From contig CM072881.1 in the NCBI GenBank assembly GCA_036937835.1, positions 1,938,501 to 2,002,500 of the forward strand: a stretch of 64,000 nt of DNA. Reading direction: 5' to 3'. This DNA comes from Pampus argenteus (taxonomy: Eukaryota > Chordata > Actinopteri > Scombriformes > Stromateidae). Under the pieces are notes generated by a model. That model was given only the letters and a program-made list of their open reading frames with translations. It did no database searches and was not told the DNA's origin. The stretch's first letter is position 1; each line of letters opens with the position of its first letter. Shown here in pieces: positions 36,465 to 48,751 of this stretch. Both the position numbers and the translations under genes were made by a program.

Positions 36465-38601
36465 TGATGGCAAACATGGTTTTGATTGAAAATATTGCTC
36501 CTTGTTTAAGAAAAACTATAGTTGTCAGTTTTGGGTTTCTCTCACCGAGAGAAAGCTATTTTTACAAATGTTACAGTAAAAGCTGCAGGAAGCTCTCAGA
36601 AGTGAGTTTTTTGCTCCTAATCATTAGAAATCAGTTACTTGTTGATGGCAAACATGGTTTTGTTTGAAAATATTGCTCCTTGTTTAAGAAAAACAGTAGT
36701 TGTCAGTTTTGGCCTTCTCTTGCTGAAATAAAGCTATTTTTACAAATGTTACAGTAAAAGCTGCAGGAAGCTCTCAGAAGTGAGTTTTTTGCTCCTAATC
36801 ATTAGAAATCAGTTACTTGTTGATGGCAAACATGGTTTTGTTTGAAAATATTGCTCCTTGTTTAAGAAAAACAGTACTTGTCAGTTTTGGCCTTCTCTCG
36901 CCGAGATAAAGCTATTTTTACAAATGTTACAGTAAAAGCTGCAGGAAGCTCTCAGAAGTGAGTTTTTTGCTCCTAATCATTAGAAATCAGTTACTTGTTG
37001 ATGGCAAACATGGTTTTGATTGAAAATATTGCTCATTGTTTAAGAAAAACAGTACTTGTCAGTTTTGGCCTTCTCTCGCCGAGAGAAAGCTATTTTTACA
37101 AATGTTACAGTAAAAGCTGCAGGAAGCTCTCAGAAGTGAGTTTTTTGCTCCTAATCATTAGAAATCAGTTACTTGTTGATGGCAAACATGGTTTTGATTG
37201 AAAATATTGCTCCTTATTTAAGAAAAACTATAGTTGTCAGTTTTGGGCTTCTTTCGCCGAGAGAAAGCTATTTTTACAAATGTTACAGTAAAAGCTGCAG
37301 GAAGCTCTCAGAAGTGAGTTTTTTGCTCATAATCATTAGAAATCAGTTACTTGTTGATGGCAAACATGGTTTTGTTTGAAAATATTGCTCCTTGTTTAAG
37401 AAAAACAGTACTTGTCAGTTTTGGCCTTCTCTCGCTGAGATAAAGCTATTTTTACAAATGTTACAGTAAAAGCTGCAGGAAGCTCTCAGAAGTGAGTTTT
37501 TTGCTCCTAATCATTAGAAATCAGTTACTTGTTGATGGCAAACATGGTTTTGATTGAAAATATTGCTCCTTGTTTAAGAAAAACAGTACTTGTCAGTTTT
37601 TGCCTTCTCTCGCTGAGATAAAGCTATTTTTACAAATGTTACAGTAAAAGCTGCAGGAAGCTCTCAGAAGTAAGTTTTTTGCTCCTAATCATTAGAAATC
37701 AGTTACTTGTTGATGGCAAACATGGTTTTGATTGAAAATATTGCTCCTTGTTTAAGAAAAACAGTAGTTGTCAGTTTTGGGCTTCTCTCGCCGAGAGAAA
37801 GCTTTTTTTTACAAATGTTACAGTAAAAGCTGCAGGAAGCTCTCAGAAGTGAGTTTTTTGCTCCTAATCATTAGAAATCAGTTACTTGTTGATTGCAAAC
37901 ATGGTTTTGATTGAAAATATTGCTCCTTGTTTAAGAAAAACTATAGTTGTCAGTTTTGGGCTTCTCTCGCCGAGAGAAAGCTATTTTTACAAATGTTACA
38001 GTAAAAGCTGCAGGAAGCTCTCAGAAGTCAGTTTTTTGCTCCTAATCATTAGAAATCAGTTACTTGTTGATGGCAAACATGGTTTTGATTGAAAATATTG
38101 CTCCTTGTTTAAGAAAAACTATAGTTGTCAGTTTTGGCCTTCTCTCGCTGAGATAAAGCTATTTTTACAAATGTTACAGTAAAAGCTGCAGGAAGCTCTC
38201 AGAAGTGAGTTTTTTGCTTCTAATCATTGGAAATCAGTTACTTGTTGATGGCAAACATGGTTTTGTTTGAAAATATTGCTCCTTGTTTAAGAAAAACAGT
38301 ACTTGTCAGTTTTGGCCTTCTCTCGCTGAGATAAAGCTATTTTTACAAATGTTACAGTAAAAGCTGCAGGAAGCTCTCAGAAGTCAGTTTTTTGCTCCTA
38401 ATCATTAGAAATCAGTTACTTGTTGATGGCAAACATGGTTTTGATTGAAAATATTGCTCCTTGTTTAAGAAAAACTATAGTTGTCAGTTTTGGCCTTCTC
38501 TCGCTGAGATAAAGCTATTTTTACAAATGTTACAGTAAAAGCTGCAGGAAGCTCTCAGAAGTGAGTTTTTTGCTCCAAATCATTAGAAATCAGTTACTTG
38601 T
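36465..38601 (+). repeat. Twelve monomers without a clear higher-order period
   Basis: A mixed stretch of type A and type B monomers. It includes GGGTTTCTCTCACC, GCTCATTGTTT (about 37,032), CTTATTTAAG with CTTTCGCC, a run of eight Ts (about 37,803), TGATTGCAAAC (about 37,892) and two CAGAAGTCAG monomers about 360 bp apart (about 38,026 and 38,383). Single-copy combinations suggest an older or less homogenised segment. Confidence 0.65.
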
Positions 38602-39313
38602 TGATGACAAACATGGTTTTGTTTGAAAATATTGCTCCTTGTTTAAGAAAAACAGTACTTGTCAGTTTTGGGCTTCTCTCGCCGAGAGAAAGCAATTTTT
38701 ACAAATGTTACAGTAAAAGCTGCAGGAAGTTCTCAGAAGTGAGTTTTTTGCTCCTAATCATTAGAAATCAGTTACTTGTTGATGACAAACATGGTTTTGT
38801 TTGAAAATATTGCTCCTTGTTTAAGAAAAACAGTACTTGTCAGTTTTGGCCTTCTCTCGCTGAGATAAAGCTATTTTTACAAATGTTACAGTAAAAGCTG
38901 CAGGAAGCTCTCAGTAGTGAGTTTTTTGCTCATAATCATTAGAAATCAGTTACTTGTTGATGGCAAACATGGTTTTGATTGAAAATATTGCTCCTTATTT
39001 AAGAAAAACTATAGTTGTCAGTTTTGGGCTTCTCTCGCCGAGAGAAAGCTATTTTTACAAATGTTACAGTAAAAGCTGCAGGAAGCTCTCAGAAGTGAGT
39101 TTTTTGCTCATAATCATTAGAAATCAGTTACTTGTTGATGACAAACATGGTTTTGTTTGAAAATATTGCTCCTTGTTTAAGAAAAACAGTACTTGTCAGT
39201 TTTGGCCTTCTCTCGCTGAAATAAAGCTATTTTTACAAATGTTACAGTAAAAGCTGCAGGAAGCTCTCAGAAGTGAGTTTTTTGCTCATAATCATTAGGA
39301 ATCAGTTACTTGT
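38602..39313 (+). repeat. Four monomers leading into the nine-monomer HOR
   Basis: TGATGAC with GAAAGCAATTT and GAAGTTCTC; TGATGAC with CTCAGTAGTGAG; CTTATTTAAG; TGATGAC with GCTGAAATAAAG. The first three match 40,561-41,094 at +1,959 bp, so this is a truncated, rearranged edge of the HOR. Confidence 0.8.
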
Positions 39314-40916
39314 TGATGGCAAACATGGTTTTGATTGAAAATATTGCTCCTTATTTAAGAAAAACTATAGTTGTCAGTTTTGGGCTTCTCTCGCCGAGAG
39401 AAAGCTATTTTTACAAATGTTACAGTAAAAGCTGCAGGAAGCTCTCAGAAGTGAGTTTTTTGCTCATAATCATTAGAAATCAGTTACTTGTTGATGACAA
39501 ACATGGTTTTGTTTGAAAATATTGCTCCTTGTTTAAGAAAAACAGTACTTGTCAGTTTTGGCCTTCTCTCGCTGAGATAAAGCTATTTTAACAAATGTTA
39601 CAGTAAAAGCTGCAGGAAGCTCTCAGAAGTGAGTTTTTTCCTCATAATCATTAGAAATCAGTTACTTGTTGATGACAAACATGGTTTTGTTTGAAAATAT
39701 TGCTCCTTGTTTAAGAAAAACAGTACTTGTCAGTTTTGGCCTTCTCTCGCTGAAATAAAGCTATTTTTTACAAATGTTACAGTAAAAGCTGCAGGAAGCT
39801 CTCAGAAGTGAGTTTTTTGCTCCTAATCATTAGAAATCAGTTACTTGTTGATGGCAAACATGGTTTTGATTGAAAATATTGCTCCTTGTTTAAGAAAAAC
39901 TATAGTTGTCAGTTTTGGGCTTCTCTCGCCGAGAGAAAGCTATTTTTACAAATGTTACAGTAAAAGCTGCAGGAAGCTCTCAGAAGTGAGTTTTTTGCTC
40001 CTAATCATTAGAAATCAGTTACTTGTTGATGGCAAACATGGTTTTGATTGAAAATATTGCTCCTTGTTTAAAGAAAACTATAGTTGTCAGTTTTGGGCTT
40101 CTCTCGCCGAGAGAAAGCTATTTTTACAAATGTTACACTAAAAGCTGCAGGAAGCTCTCAGAAGTGAGTTTTTTGCTCCTAATCATTAGAAATCAGTTAC
40201 TTGTTGATGGCAAACATGGTTTTGTTTGAAAATATTGCTCCTTGTTTAAGAAAAACAGTACTTGTCAGTTTTGGCCTTCTCTCGCTGAGATAAAGCTATT
40301 TTTACAAATGTTACAGTAAAAGCTGCAGGAAGCTCTCAGAAGTGAGTTTTTTGCTCCTAATCATTAGAAATCAGTTACTTGTTGATGGCAAACATGGTTT
40401 TGATTGAAAATATTGCTCCTTGTTTAAGAAAAACAGTACTTGTCAGTTTTGGCCTTCTCTCGCTGAGATAAAGCTATTTTTACAAATGTTACAGTAAAAG
40501 CTGCAGGAAGCTCTCAGAAGTGAGTTTTTTGCTCCTAATCATTAGAAATCAGTTACTTGTTGATGACAAACATGGTTTTGTTTGAAAATATTGCTCCTTG
40601 TTTAAGAAAAACAGTACTTGTCAGTTTTGGGCTTCTCTCGCCGAGAGAAAGCAATTTTTACAAATGTTACAGTAAAAGCTGCAGGAAGTTCTCAGAAGTG
40701 AGTTTTTTGCTCCTAATCATTAGAAATCAGTTACTTGTTGATGACAAACATGGTTTTGTTTGAAAATATTGCTCCTTGTTTAAGAAAAACAGTACTTGTC
40801 AGTTTTGGCCTTCTCTCGCTGAGATAAAGCTATTTTTACAAATGTTACAGTAAAAGCTGCAGGAAGCTCTCAGTAGTGAGTTTTTTGCTCATAATCATTA
40901 GAAATCAGTTACTTGT
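39314..40916 (+). repeat. Nine-monomer HOR, unit 1 (1,603 bp)
   Basis: Order: CTTATTTAAG type A; TTTTAACAAATG with TTTTTTCCTC; GCTGAAAT with a six-T run; two type A (the second TTTAAAGAAAAC/CACTAAAAG); two type B; TGATGAC type A with GAAAGCAATTT and GAAGTTCTC; TGATGAC type B with CTCAGTAGTGAG. Monomers 8 and 9 differ from the next two units. Confidence 0.88.
40205..40382 (+). repeat. Reference type B monomer
   Basis: A full 178-bp monomer with GTTTGA, ACAGTAC, GGCC, the broken palindrome CTCGCTGAGATAAAG, CTGCAG and CTCCTAATC. AGATAA here matches the GATA-factor consensus WGATAR. In the GCTGAAATAAAG form the same place reads AATAAA, the polyadenylation hexamer. Neither match is evidence of function. 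Confidence 0.92.
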
Positions 40917-42519
40917 TGATGGCAAACATGGTTTTGATTGAAAATATTGCTCCTTATTTAAGAAAAACTATAGTTGTCAGTTTTGGGCTTCTCTCGCCGA
41001 GAGAAAGCTATTTTTACAAATGTTACAGTAAAAGCTGCAGGAAGCTCTCAGAAGTGAGTTTTTTGCTCATAATCATTAGAAATCAGTTACTTGTTGATGA
41101 CAAACATGGTTTTGTTTGAAAATATTGCTCCTTGTTTAAGAAAAACAGTACTTGTCAGTTTTGGCCTTCTCTCGCTGAGATAAAGCTATTTTAACAAATG
41201 TTACAGTAAAAGCTGCAGGAAGCTCTCAGAAGTGAGTTTTTTCCTCATAATCATTAGAAATCAGTTACTTGTTGATGACAAACATGGTTTTGTTTGAAAA
41301 TATTGCTCCTTGTTTAAGAAAAACAGTACTTGTCAGTTTTGGCCTTCTCTCGCTGAAATAAAGCTATTTTTTACAAATGTTACAGTAAAAGCTGCAGGAA
41401 GCTCTCAGAAGTGAGTTTTTTGCTCCTAATCATTAGAAATCAGTTACTTGTTGATGGCAAACATGGTTTTGATTGAAAATATTGCTCCTTGTTTAAGAAA
41501 AACTATAGTTGTCAGTTTTGGGCTTCTCTCGCCGAGAGAAAGCTATTTTTACAAATGTTACAGTAAAAGCTGCAGGAAGCTCTCAGAAGTGAGTTTTTTG
41601 CTCCTAATCATTAGAAATCAGTTACTTGTTGATGGCAAACATGGTTTTGATTGAAAATATTGCTCCTTGTTTAAAGAAAACTATAGTTGTCAGTTTTGGG
41701 CTTCTCTCGCCGAGAGAAAGCTATTTTTACAAATGTTACACTAAAAGCTGCAGGAAGCTCTCAGAAGTGAGTTTTTTGCTCCTAATCATTAGAAATCAGT
41801 TACTTGTTGATGGCAAACATGGTTTTGTTTGAAAATATTGCTCCTTGTTTAAGAAAAACAGTACTTGTCAGTTTTGGCCTTCTCTCGCTGAGATAAAGCT
41901 ATTTTTACAAATGTTACAGTAAAAGCTGCAGGAAGCTCTCAGAAGTGAGTTTTTTGCTCCTAATCATTAGAAATCAGTTACTTGTTGATGGCAAACATGG
42001 TTTTGATTGAAAATATTGCTCCTTGTTTAAGAAAAACAGTACTTGTCAGTTTTGGCCTTCTCTCGCTGAGATAAAGCTATTTTTACAAATGTTACAGTAA
42101 AAGCTGCAGGAAGCACTCAGAAGTGAGTTTTTTGCTCCTAATCATTAGAAACCAGTTACTTGTTGATGGCAAACATGGTTTTGATTGAAAATATTGCTCC
42201 TTGTTTAAAGAAAACTATAGTTGTCAGTTTTGGGCTTCTCTCGCCGAGAGAAAGCTATTTTTACAAATGTTACACTAAAAGCTGCAGGAAGCTCTCAGAA
42301 GTGAGTTTTTTGCTCCTAATCATTAGAAACCAGTTACTTGTTGATGGCAAACATGGTTTTGATTGAAAATATTGCTCCTTGTTTAAAGAAAACTATAGTT
42401 GTCAGTTTTGGGCTTCTCTCGCCGAGAGAAAGCTATTTTTACAAATGTTACACTAAAAGCTGCAGGAAGCTCTCAGTAGTGAGTTTTTTGCTCATAATCA
42501 TTAGAAATCAGTTACTTGT
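40917..42519 (+). repeat. Nine-monomer HOR, unit 2 (1,603 bp)
   Basis: The same first seven monomers as unit 1. Monomers 8 and 9 are GAAACCAG type A monomers with TTTAAAGAAAAC and CACTAAAAG; the last carries CTCAGTAGTGAG and CTCATAATC. It looks almost identical to unit 3. Confidence 0.9.
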
Positions 42520-44122
42520 TGATGGCAAACATGGTTTTGATTGAAAATATTGCTCCTTATTTAAGAAAAACTATAGTTGTCAGTTTTGGGCTTCTCTCGC
42601 CGAGAGAAAGCTATTTTTACAAATGTTACAGTAAAAGCTGCAGGAAGCTCTCAGAAGTGAGTTTTTTGCTCATAATCATTAGAAATCAGTTACTTGTTGA
42701 TGACAAACATGGTTTTGTTTGAAAATATTGCTCCTTGTTTAAGAAAAACAGTACTTGTCAGTTTTGGCCTTCTCTCGCTGAGATAAAGCTATTTTAACAA
42801 ATGTTACAGTAAAAGCTGCAGGAAGCTCTCAGAAGTGAGTTTTTTCCTCATAATCATTAGAAATCAGTTACTTGTTGATGACAAACATGGTTTTGTTTGA
42901 AAATATTGCTCCTTGTTTAAGAAAAACAGTACTTGTCAGTTTTGGCCTTCTCTCGCTGAAATAAAGCTATTTTTTACAAATGTTACAGTAAAAGCTGCAG
43001 GAAGCTCTCAGAAGTGAGTTTTTTGCTCCTAATCATTAGAAATCAGTTACTTGTTGATGGCAAACATGGTTTTGATTGAAAATATTGCTCCTTGTTTAAG
43101 AAAAACTATAGTTGTCAGTTTTGGGCTTCTCTCGCCGAGAGAAAGCTATTTTTACAAATGTTACAGTAAAAGCTGCAGGAAGCTCTCAGAAGTGAGTTTT
43201 TTGCTCCTAATCATTAGAAATCAGTTACTTGTTGATGGCAAACATGGTTTTGATTGAAAATATTGCTCCTTGTTTAAAGAAAACTATAGTTGTCAGTTTT
43301 GGGCTTCTCTCGCCGAGAGAAAGCTATTTTTACAAATGTTACACTAAAAGCTGCAGGAAGCTCTCAGAAGTGAGTTTTTTGCTCCTAATCATTAGAAATC
43401 AGTTACTTGTTGATGGCAAACATGGTTTTGTTTGAAAATATTGCTCCTTGTTTAAGAAAAACAGTACTTGTCAGTTTTGGCCTTCTCTCGCTGAGATAAA
43501 GCTATTTTTACAAATGTTACAGTAAAAGCTGCAGGAAGCTCTCAGAAGTGAGTTTTTTGCTCCTAATCATTAGAAATCAGTTACTTGTTGATGGCAAACA
43601 TGGTTTTGATTGAAAATATTGCTCCTTGTTTAAGAAAAACAGTACTTGTCAGTTTTGGCCTTCTCTCGCTGAGATAAAGCTATTTTTACAAATGTTACAG
43701 TAAAAGCTGCAGGAAGCACTCAGAAGTGAGTTTTTTGCTCCTAATCATTAGAAACCAGTTACTTGTTGATGGCAAACATGGTTTTGATTGAAAATATTGC
43801 TCCTTGTTTAAAGAAAACTATAGTTGTCAGTTTTGGGCTTCTCTCGCCGAGAGAAAGCTATTTTTACAAATGTTACACTAAAAGCTGCAGGAAGCTCTCA
43901 GAAGTGAGTTTTTTGCTCCTAATCATTAGAAACCAGTTACTTGTTGATGGCAAACATGGTTTTGATTGAAAATATTGCTCCTTGTTTAAAGAAAACTATA
44001 GTTGTCAGTTTTGGGCTTCTCTCGCCGAGAGAAAGCTATTTTTACAAATGTTACACTAAAAGCTGCAGGAAGCTCTCAGAAGTGAGTTTTTTGATCATAA
44101 TCATTAGAAATCAGTTACTTGT
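42520..44122 (+). repeat. Nine-monomer HOR, unit 3 (1,603 bp)
   Basis: Matches unit 2 monomer for monomer at +1,603 bp. Its ninth monomer ends TTTTTTGATCATAATC instead of CTCATAATC and lacks the CAGTAGTGAG change. After it the CTTATTTAAG monomer does not return and the HOR ends. Confidence 0.9.
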
Positions 44123-45902
44123 TGATGGCAAACATGGTTTTGATTGAAAATATTGCTCCTTGTTTAAGAAAAACAGTAGTTGTCAGTTTTGGCCTTCTCT
44201 TGCTGAAATAAAGCTATTTTTACAAATGTTACAGTAAAAGCTGCAGGAAGCTCTCAGAAGTGAGTTTTTTGCTCCTAATCATTAGAAATCAGTTACTTGT
44301 TGATGGCAAACATGGTTTTGATTGAAAATATTGCTCCTTGTTTAAGAAAAACTATAGTTGTCAGTTTTGGCCTTCTCTCGCTGAGATAAAGCTATTTTTA
44401 CAAATGTTACAGTAAAAGCTGCAGGAAGCTCTCTGAAGTGAGTTTTTTGCTTCTAATCATTGGAAATCAGTTACTTGTTGATGGCAAACATGGTTTTGAT
44501 TGAAAATATTGCTCCTTGTTTAAGAAAAACAGTAGTTGTCAGTTTTGGGCTTCTCTCGCCGAGAGAAAGCAATTTTTACAAATGTTACAGTAAAAGCTGC
44601 AGGAAGCTCTCAGAAGTGAGTTTTTTGCTCCTAATCATTAGAAATCAGTTACTTGTTGATGACAAACATGGTTTTGTTTGAAAATATTGCTCCTTGTTTA
44701 AGAAAAACAGTACTTGTCAGTTTTGGCCTTCTCTCGCTGAGATAAAGCTATTTTTACAAATGTTACAGTAAAAGCTGCAGGAAGCTCTCAGTAGTGAGTG
44801 TTTTGCTCATAATCATTAGAAATCAGTTACTTGTAGATGGCAAACATGGTTTTGATTGAAAATATTGCTCCTTATTTAAGAAAAACTATAGTTGTCAGTT
44901 TTGGGCTTCTCTCGCCGAGAGAAAGCTATTTTTACAAATGTTACAGTAAAAGCTGCAGGAAGCTCTCAGAAGTGAGTTTTTTGCTCATAATCATTAGAAA
45001 TCAGTTACTTGTTGATGACAAACATGGTTTTGTTTGAAAATATTGCTCCTTGTTTAAGAAAAACAGTACTTGTCAGTTTTGGCCTTCTCTCGCTGAAATA
45101 AAGCTATTTTTACAAATGTTACAGTAAAAGCTGCAGGAAGCTCTCAGAAGTGAGTTTTTTGCTCCTAATCATTAGAAATCAGTTACTTGTTGATGGCAAA
45201 CATGGTTTTGATTGAAAATATTGCTCCTTGTTTAAGAAAAACTATAGTTGTCAGTTTTGGGCTTCTCTCGCCGAGAGAAAGCTATTTTTACAAATGTTAC
45301 AGTAAAAGCTGCAGGAAGCTCTCAGAAGTGAGTTTTTTGCTCCTAATCATTAGAAATCAGTTACTTGTTGATGGCAAACATGGTTTTGTTTGAAAATATT
45401 GCTCCTTGTTTAAGAAAAACAGTAGTTGTCAGTTTTGGCCTTCTCTCGCTGAGATAAAGCTATTTTAACAAATGTTACAGTAAAAGCTGCAGGAAGCTCT
45501 CAGAAGTAAGTTTTTTGCTCCTAATCATTAGAAATCAGTTACTTGTTGATGGCGAACATGGTTTTGATTGAAAATATTGCTCCTTGTTTAAGAAAAACAG
45601 TAGTTGTCAGTTTTGGGCTTCTCTCGCCGAGAGAAAGCTATTTTTACAAATGTTACAGTAAAAGCTGCAGTAGGCTCTCAGAAGTGAGTTTTTTGCTCAT
45701 AATCATTAGAAATCAGTTACTTGTTGATGACAAACATGGTTTTGTTTGAAAATATTGCTCCTTGTTTAAGAAAAACAGTACTTGTCAGTTTTGGCCTTCT
45801 CTCGCTGAGATAAAGCTATTTTTACAAATGTTACAGTAAAAGCTGCAGGAAGCTCTCAGAAGTGAGTTTTTTGCTCATAATCATTAGAAATCAGTTACTT
45901 GT
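44123..45902 (+). repeat. Ten mixed monomers after the nine-monomer HOR
   Basis: The stretch 43,945-44,656 matches 18,841-19,552 at +25,104 bp (CTCTTGCTG, then ATTGGAAATC, then GAAAGCAATTT). The monomer at 44,835 opens CTTGTAGATGG, a change seen nowhere else. The segment 45,191-45,724 matches the block C monomers at 19,553 and 23,469 (TTTTAACAAATG with AAGTAAG). CTGCAGTAGGC occurs once, at about 45,670. Confidence 0.75.
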
Positions 45903-47503
45903 TGATGGCAAACATGGTTTTGATTGAAAATATTGCTCCTTATTTAAGAAAAACTATAGTTGTCAGTTTTGGGCTTCTCTCGCCGAGAGAAAGCTATTTT
46001 TACAAATGTTACAGTAAAAGCTGCAGGAAGCTCCTAGAAGTGAGTTTTTTGCTCATAATCATTAGAAATCAGTTACTTGTTGATGGCAAACATGGTTTTG
46101 ATTGAAAATATTGCTCCTTGTTTAAGAAAAACTATAGTTGTCAGTTTTGGGCTTCTCTCGACGAGAGAAAGCTATTTTTACAAATGTTACAGTAAAAGCT
46201 GCAGGAAGCTCTCAGAAGTGAGTTTTTTGCTCCTAATCATTAGAAATCAGTTACTTGTTGATGGCAAACATGGTTTTGATTGAAAATATTGCTCCTTGTT
46301 TAAGAAAAACTACAGTTGTCAGTTTTGGGTTTCTCTCACCGAGAGAAAGCTATTTTTACAAATGTTACAGTAAAAGCTGAAGGAAGCTCTCAGAAGTGAG
46401 TTTTTTGCTCCTAATCATTAGAAATCACTTACTTGTTGATGGCAAACATGGTTTTGAATTAAAATATTGCTCCTTGTTTAAGAAAAACTATAGTTGTCAG
46501 TTTTGGGCTTCTCTCGACGAGAGAAAGCTATTTTTACAAATGTTACAGTAAAAGCTGCAGGAAGCTCCTAGAAGTGAGTTTTTTGGTCCTAATCGTTAGA
46601 AATCAGTTACTTGTTGATGGCCAACATGGTTTTGATTGAAAATATTGCTCCTTGTTTAAGAAAAACAGTACTTGTCAGTTTTGGCCTTCTCTCGCTGAAA
46701 TAAGGCTATTTTTACAAATGTTACAGTAAAAGCTGCAGGAAGCTCTCAGAAGTGAGTTTTTTGCTCCTAATCATTAGAAATCAGTTACTTGTTGATGGCC
46801 AACATGGTTTTGATTGAAAATATTGCTCCTTGTTTAAGAAAAACAGTACTTGTCAGTTTTGGCCTTCTCTCGCTGAAATAAGGCTATTTTTACAAATGTT
46901 ACAGTAAAAGCTGCAGGAAGCTCTCAGAAGTGAGTTTTTTGCTCCTAATCATTAGAAATCAGTTACTTGTTGATGGCAAACATGGTTTTGATTGAAAATA
47001 TTGCTCCTTGTTTAAGAAAAACTATAGTTGTCAGTTTTGGGCTTCTCTCGCCGAGAGAAAGCTATTTTTACAAATGTTACAGTAAAAGCTGCAGGAAGCT
47101 CTCAGAAGTGAGTTTTTTGCTCCTAATCATTAGAAATCAGTTACTTGTTGATGGCAAACATGGTTTTGTTTGAAAATATTGCTCCTTGTTTAAGAAAAAC
47201 AGTAGTTGTCAGTTTTGGCCTTCTCTCGCTGAGATAAAGCTATTTTTACAAATGTTACAGTAAAAGCTGCAGGAAGCTCTCAGAAGTAAGTTTTTGCTCC
47301 TAATCATTAGAAATCAGTTACTTGTTGATGGCGAACATGGTTTTGATTGAAAATATTGCTCCTTGTTTAAGAAAAACAGTAGTTGTCAGTTTTGGGCTTC
47401 TCTCGCCGAGAGAAAGCTATTTTTACAAATGTTACAGTAAAAGCTGCAGGAAGCTCTCAGAAGTGAGTTTTTTGCTCCTAATCATTAGAAATCAGTTACT
47501 TGT
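45903..47503 (+). repeat. Copy of 25,248-26,848 (1,601 bp)
   Basis: A constant offset of 20,655 bp over nine monomers: CTTATTTAAG, CGACGAG, ACTACAG with CTGAAGG, GAATTA, TGATGGCC, then one differing monomer (46,793, TGATGGCC/ATAAGGC where 26,138 is type A), then the cassette K opening with the 177-bp monomer. Confidence 0.83.
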
Positions 47504-47681
47504 TGATGGCAAACATGGTTTTGTTTGAAAATATTGCTCCGTGTTTAAGAAAAACAGTACTTGTCAGTTTTGGCCTTCTCTCGACGAGAGAAAGCTATTT
47601 TTACAAATGTTACAGTAAAAGCTGCAGGAAGCTCTCAGAAGTGAGTTTTTTGCTCCTAATCATTAGAAATCAGTTACTTGT
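47504..47681 (+). repeat. Hybrid monomer 2 (two-monomer deletion scar)
   Basis: The left half is the cassette K CTCCGTG/ACAGTAC monomer; the right half has CTCTCGACGAGAG of a monomer that normally lies two units further on (27,206 in the 26-28 kb copy). The next monomer is ACTACAG/GGGTTT, as expected after a CGACGAG monomer. The join lies in shared bases around GGCCTTCTCTCG. Confidence 0.83.
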
Positions 47682-48751
47682 TGATGGCAAACATGGTTTT
47701 GATTGAAAATATTGCTCCTTGTTTAAGAAAAACTACAGTTGTCAGTTTTGGGTTTCTCTCACCGAGAGAAAGCTATTTTTACAAATGTTACAGTAAAAGC
47801 TGCAGGAAGTTCTCAGAAGTGAGTTTTTTGCTCCTAATCATTAGAAATCAGTTACTTGTTGATGGCAAACATGGTTTTGTTTGAAAATATTGCTCCTTGT
47901 TTAAGAAAAACTATAGTTGTCAGTTTTGGGCTTCTCTCAACGAGAGAAAGCTATTTTTACAAATGTTACAGTAAAAGCTGCAGGAAGCTCTCAGAAGTGA
48001 GTTTTTTGCTCCTAATCATTAGAAATCAGTTACTTGTTGATGGCAAACATGGTTTTGTTTGAAAATATTGCTCCTTGTTTAAGAAAAACAGTAGTTGTCA
48101 GTTTTGGCCTTCTCTCGCCGAGAGCAAGCTATTTTTTACAAATGTTACAGTAAAAGCTGCAGGAAGCTCTCAGAAGTGAGTTTTTTGCTCCTAATCATTA
48201 GAAATCAGTTACTTGTTGATGGCAAACATGGTTTTGATTGAAAATATTGCTCCTTGTTTAAGAAAAACTATAGTTGTCAGTTTTGGGCTTCTCTCAACGA
48301 GAGAAAGCTATTTTTACAAATGTTACAGTAAAAGCTGCAGGAAGCTCTCAGAAGTGAGTTTTTTGCTCCTAATCATTAGAAATCAGTTACTTGTTGATGG
48401 CAAACATGGTTTTGTTTGAAAATATTGCTCCTTGTTTAAGAAAAACAGTAGTTGTCAGTTTTGGCCTTCTCTCGCCGAGAGCAAGCTATTTTTTACAAAT
48501 GTTACAGTAAAAGCTGCAGGAAGCTCTCAGAAGTGAGTTTTTTGCTCCTAATCATTAGAAATCAGTTACTTGTTGATGGCAAACATGGTTTTGATTGAAA
48601 ATATTGCTCCTTGTTTAAGAAAAACAGTAGTTGTCAGTTTTGGCCTTCTCTCGCCGAGAGAAAGCTATTTTTACAAATGTTACAGTAAAAGCTGCAGGAA
48701 GCTCTCAGAAGTGAGTTTTTTGCTCCTAATCATTAGAAATCAGTTACTTGT
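47682..48751 (+). repeat. Six-monomer HOR, unit 1 (1,070 bp)
   Basis: Order: ACTACAG/GGGTTT with GAAGTTCTC; GTTTGA type A with CTCAACGAG; GAGAGCAAG with a six-T run; GATTGA type A with CTCAACGAG; GAGAGCAAG again; GGCC type A with an intact palindrome. Length is 6 x 178 plus one T in each GAGAGCAAG monomer. Confidence 0.9.

Noticed and set aside
40205..40382. AATAAA in GCTGAAATAAAG monomers as polyadenylation signals
   Set aside because: It is a by-product of the broken palindrome and recurs without any upstream gene.
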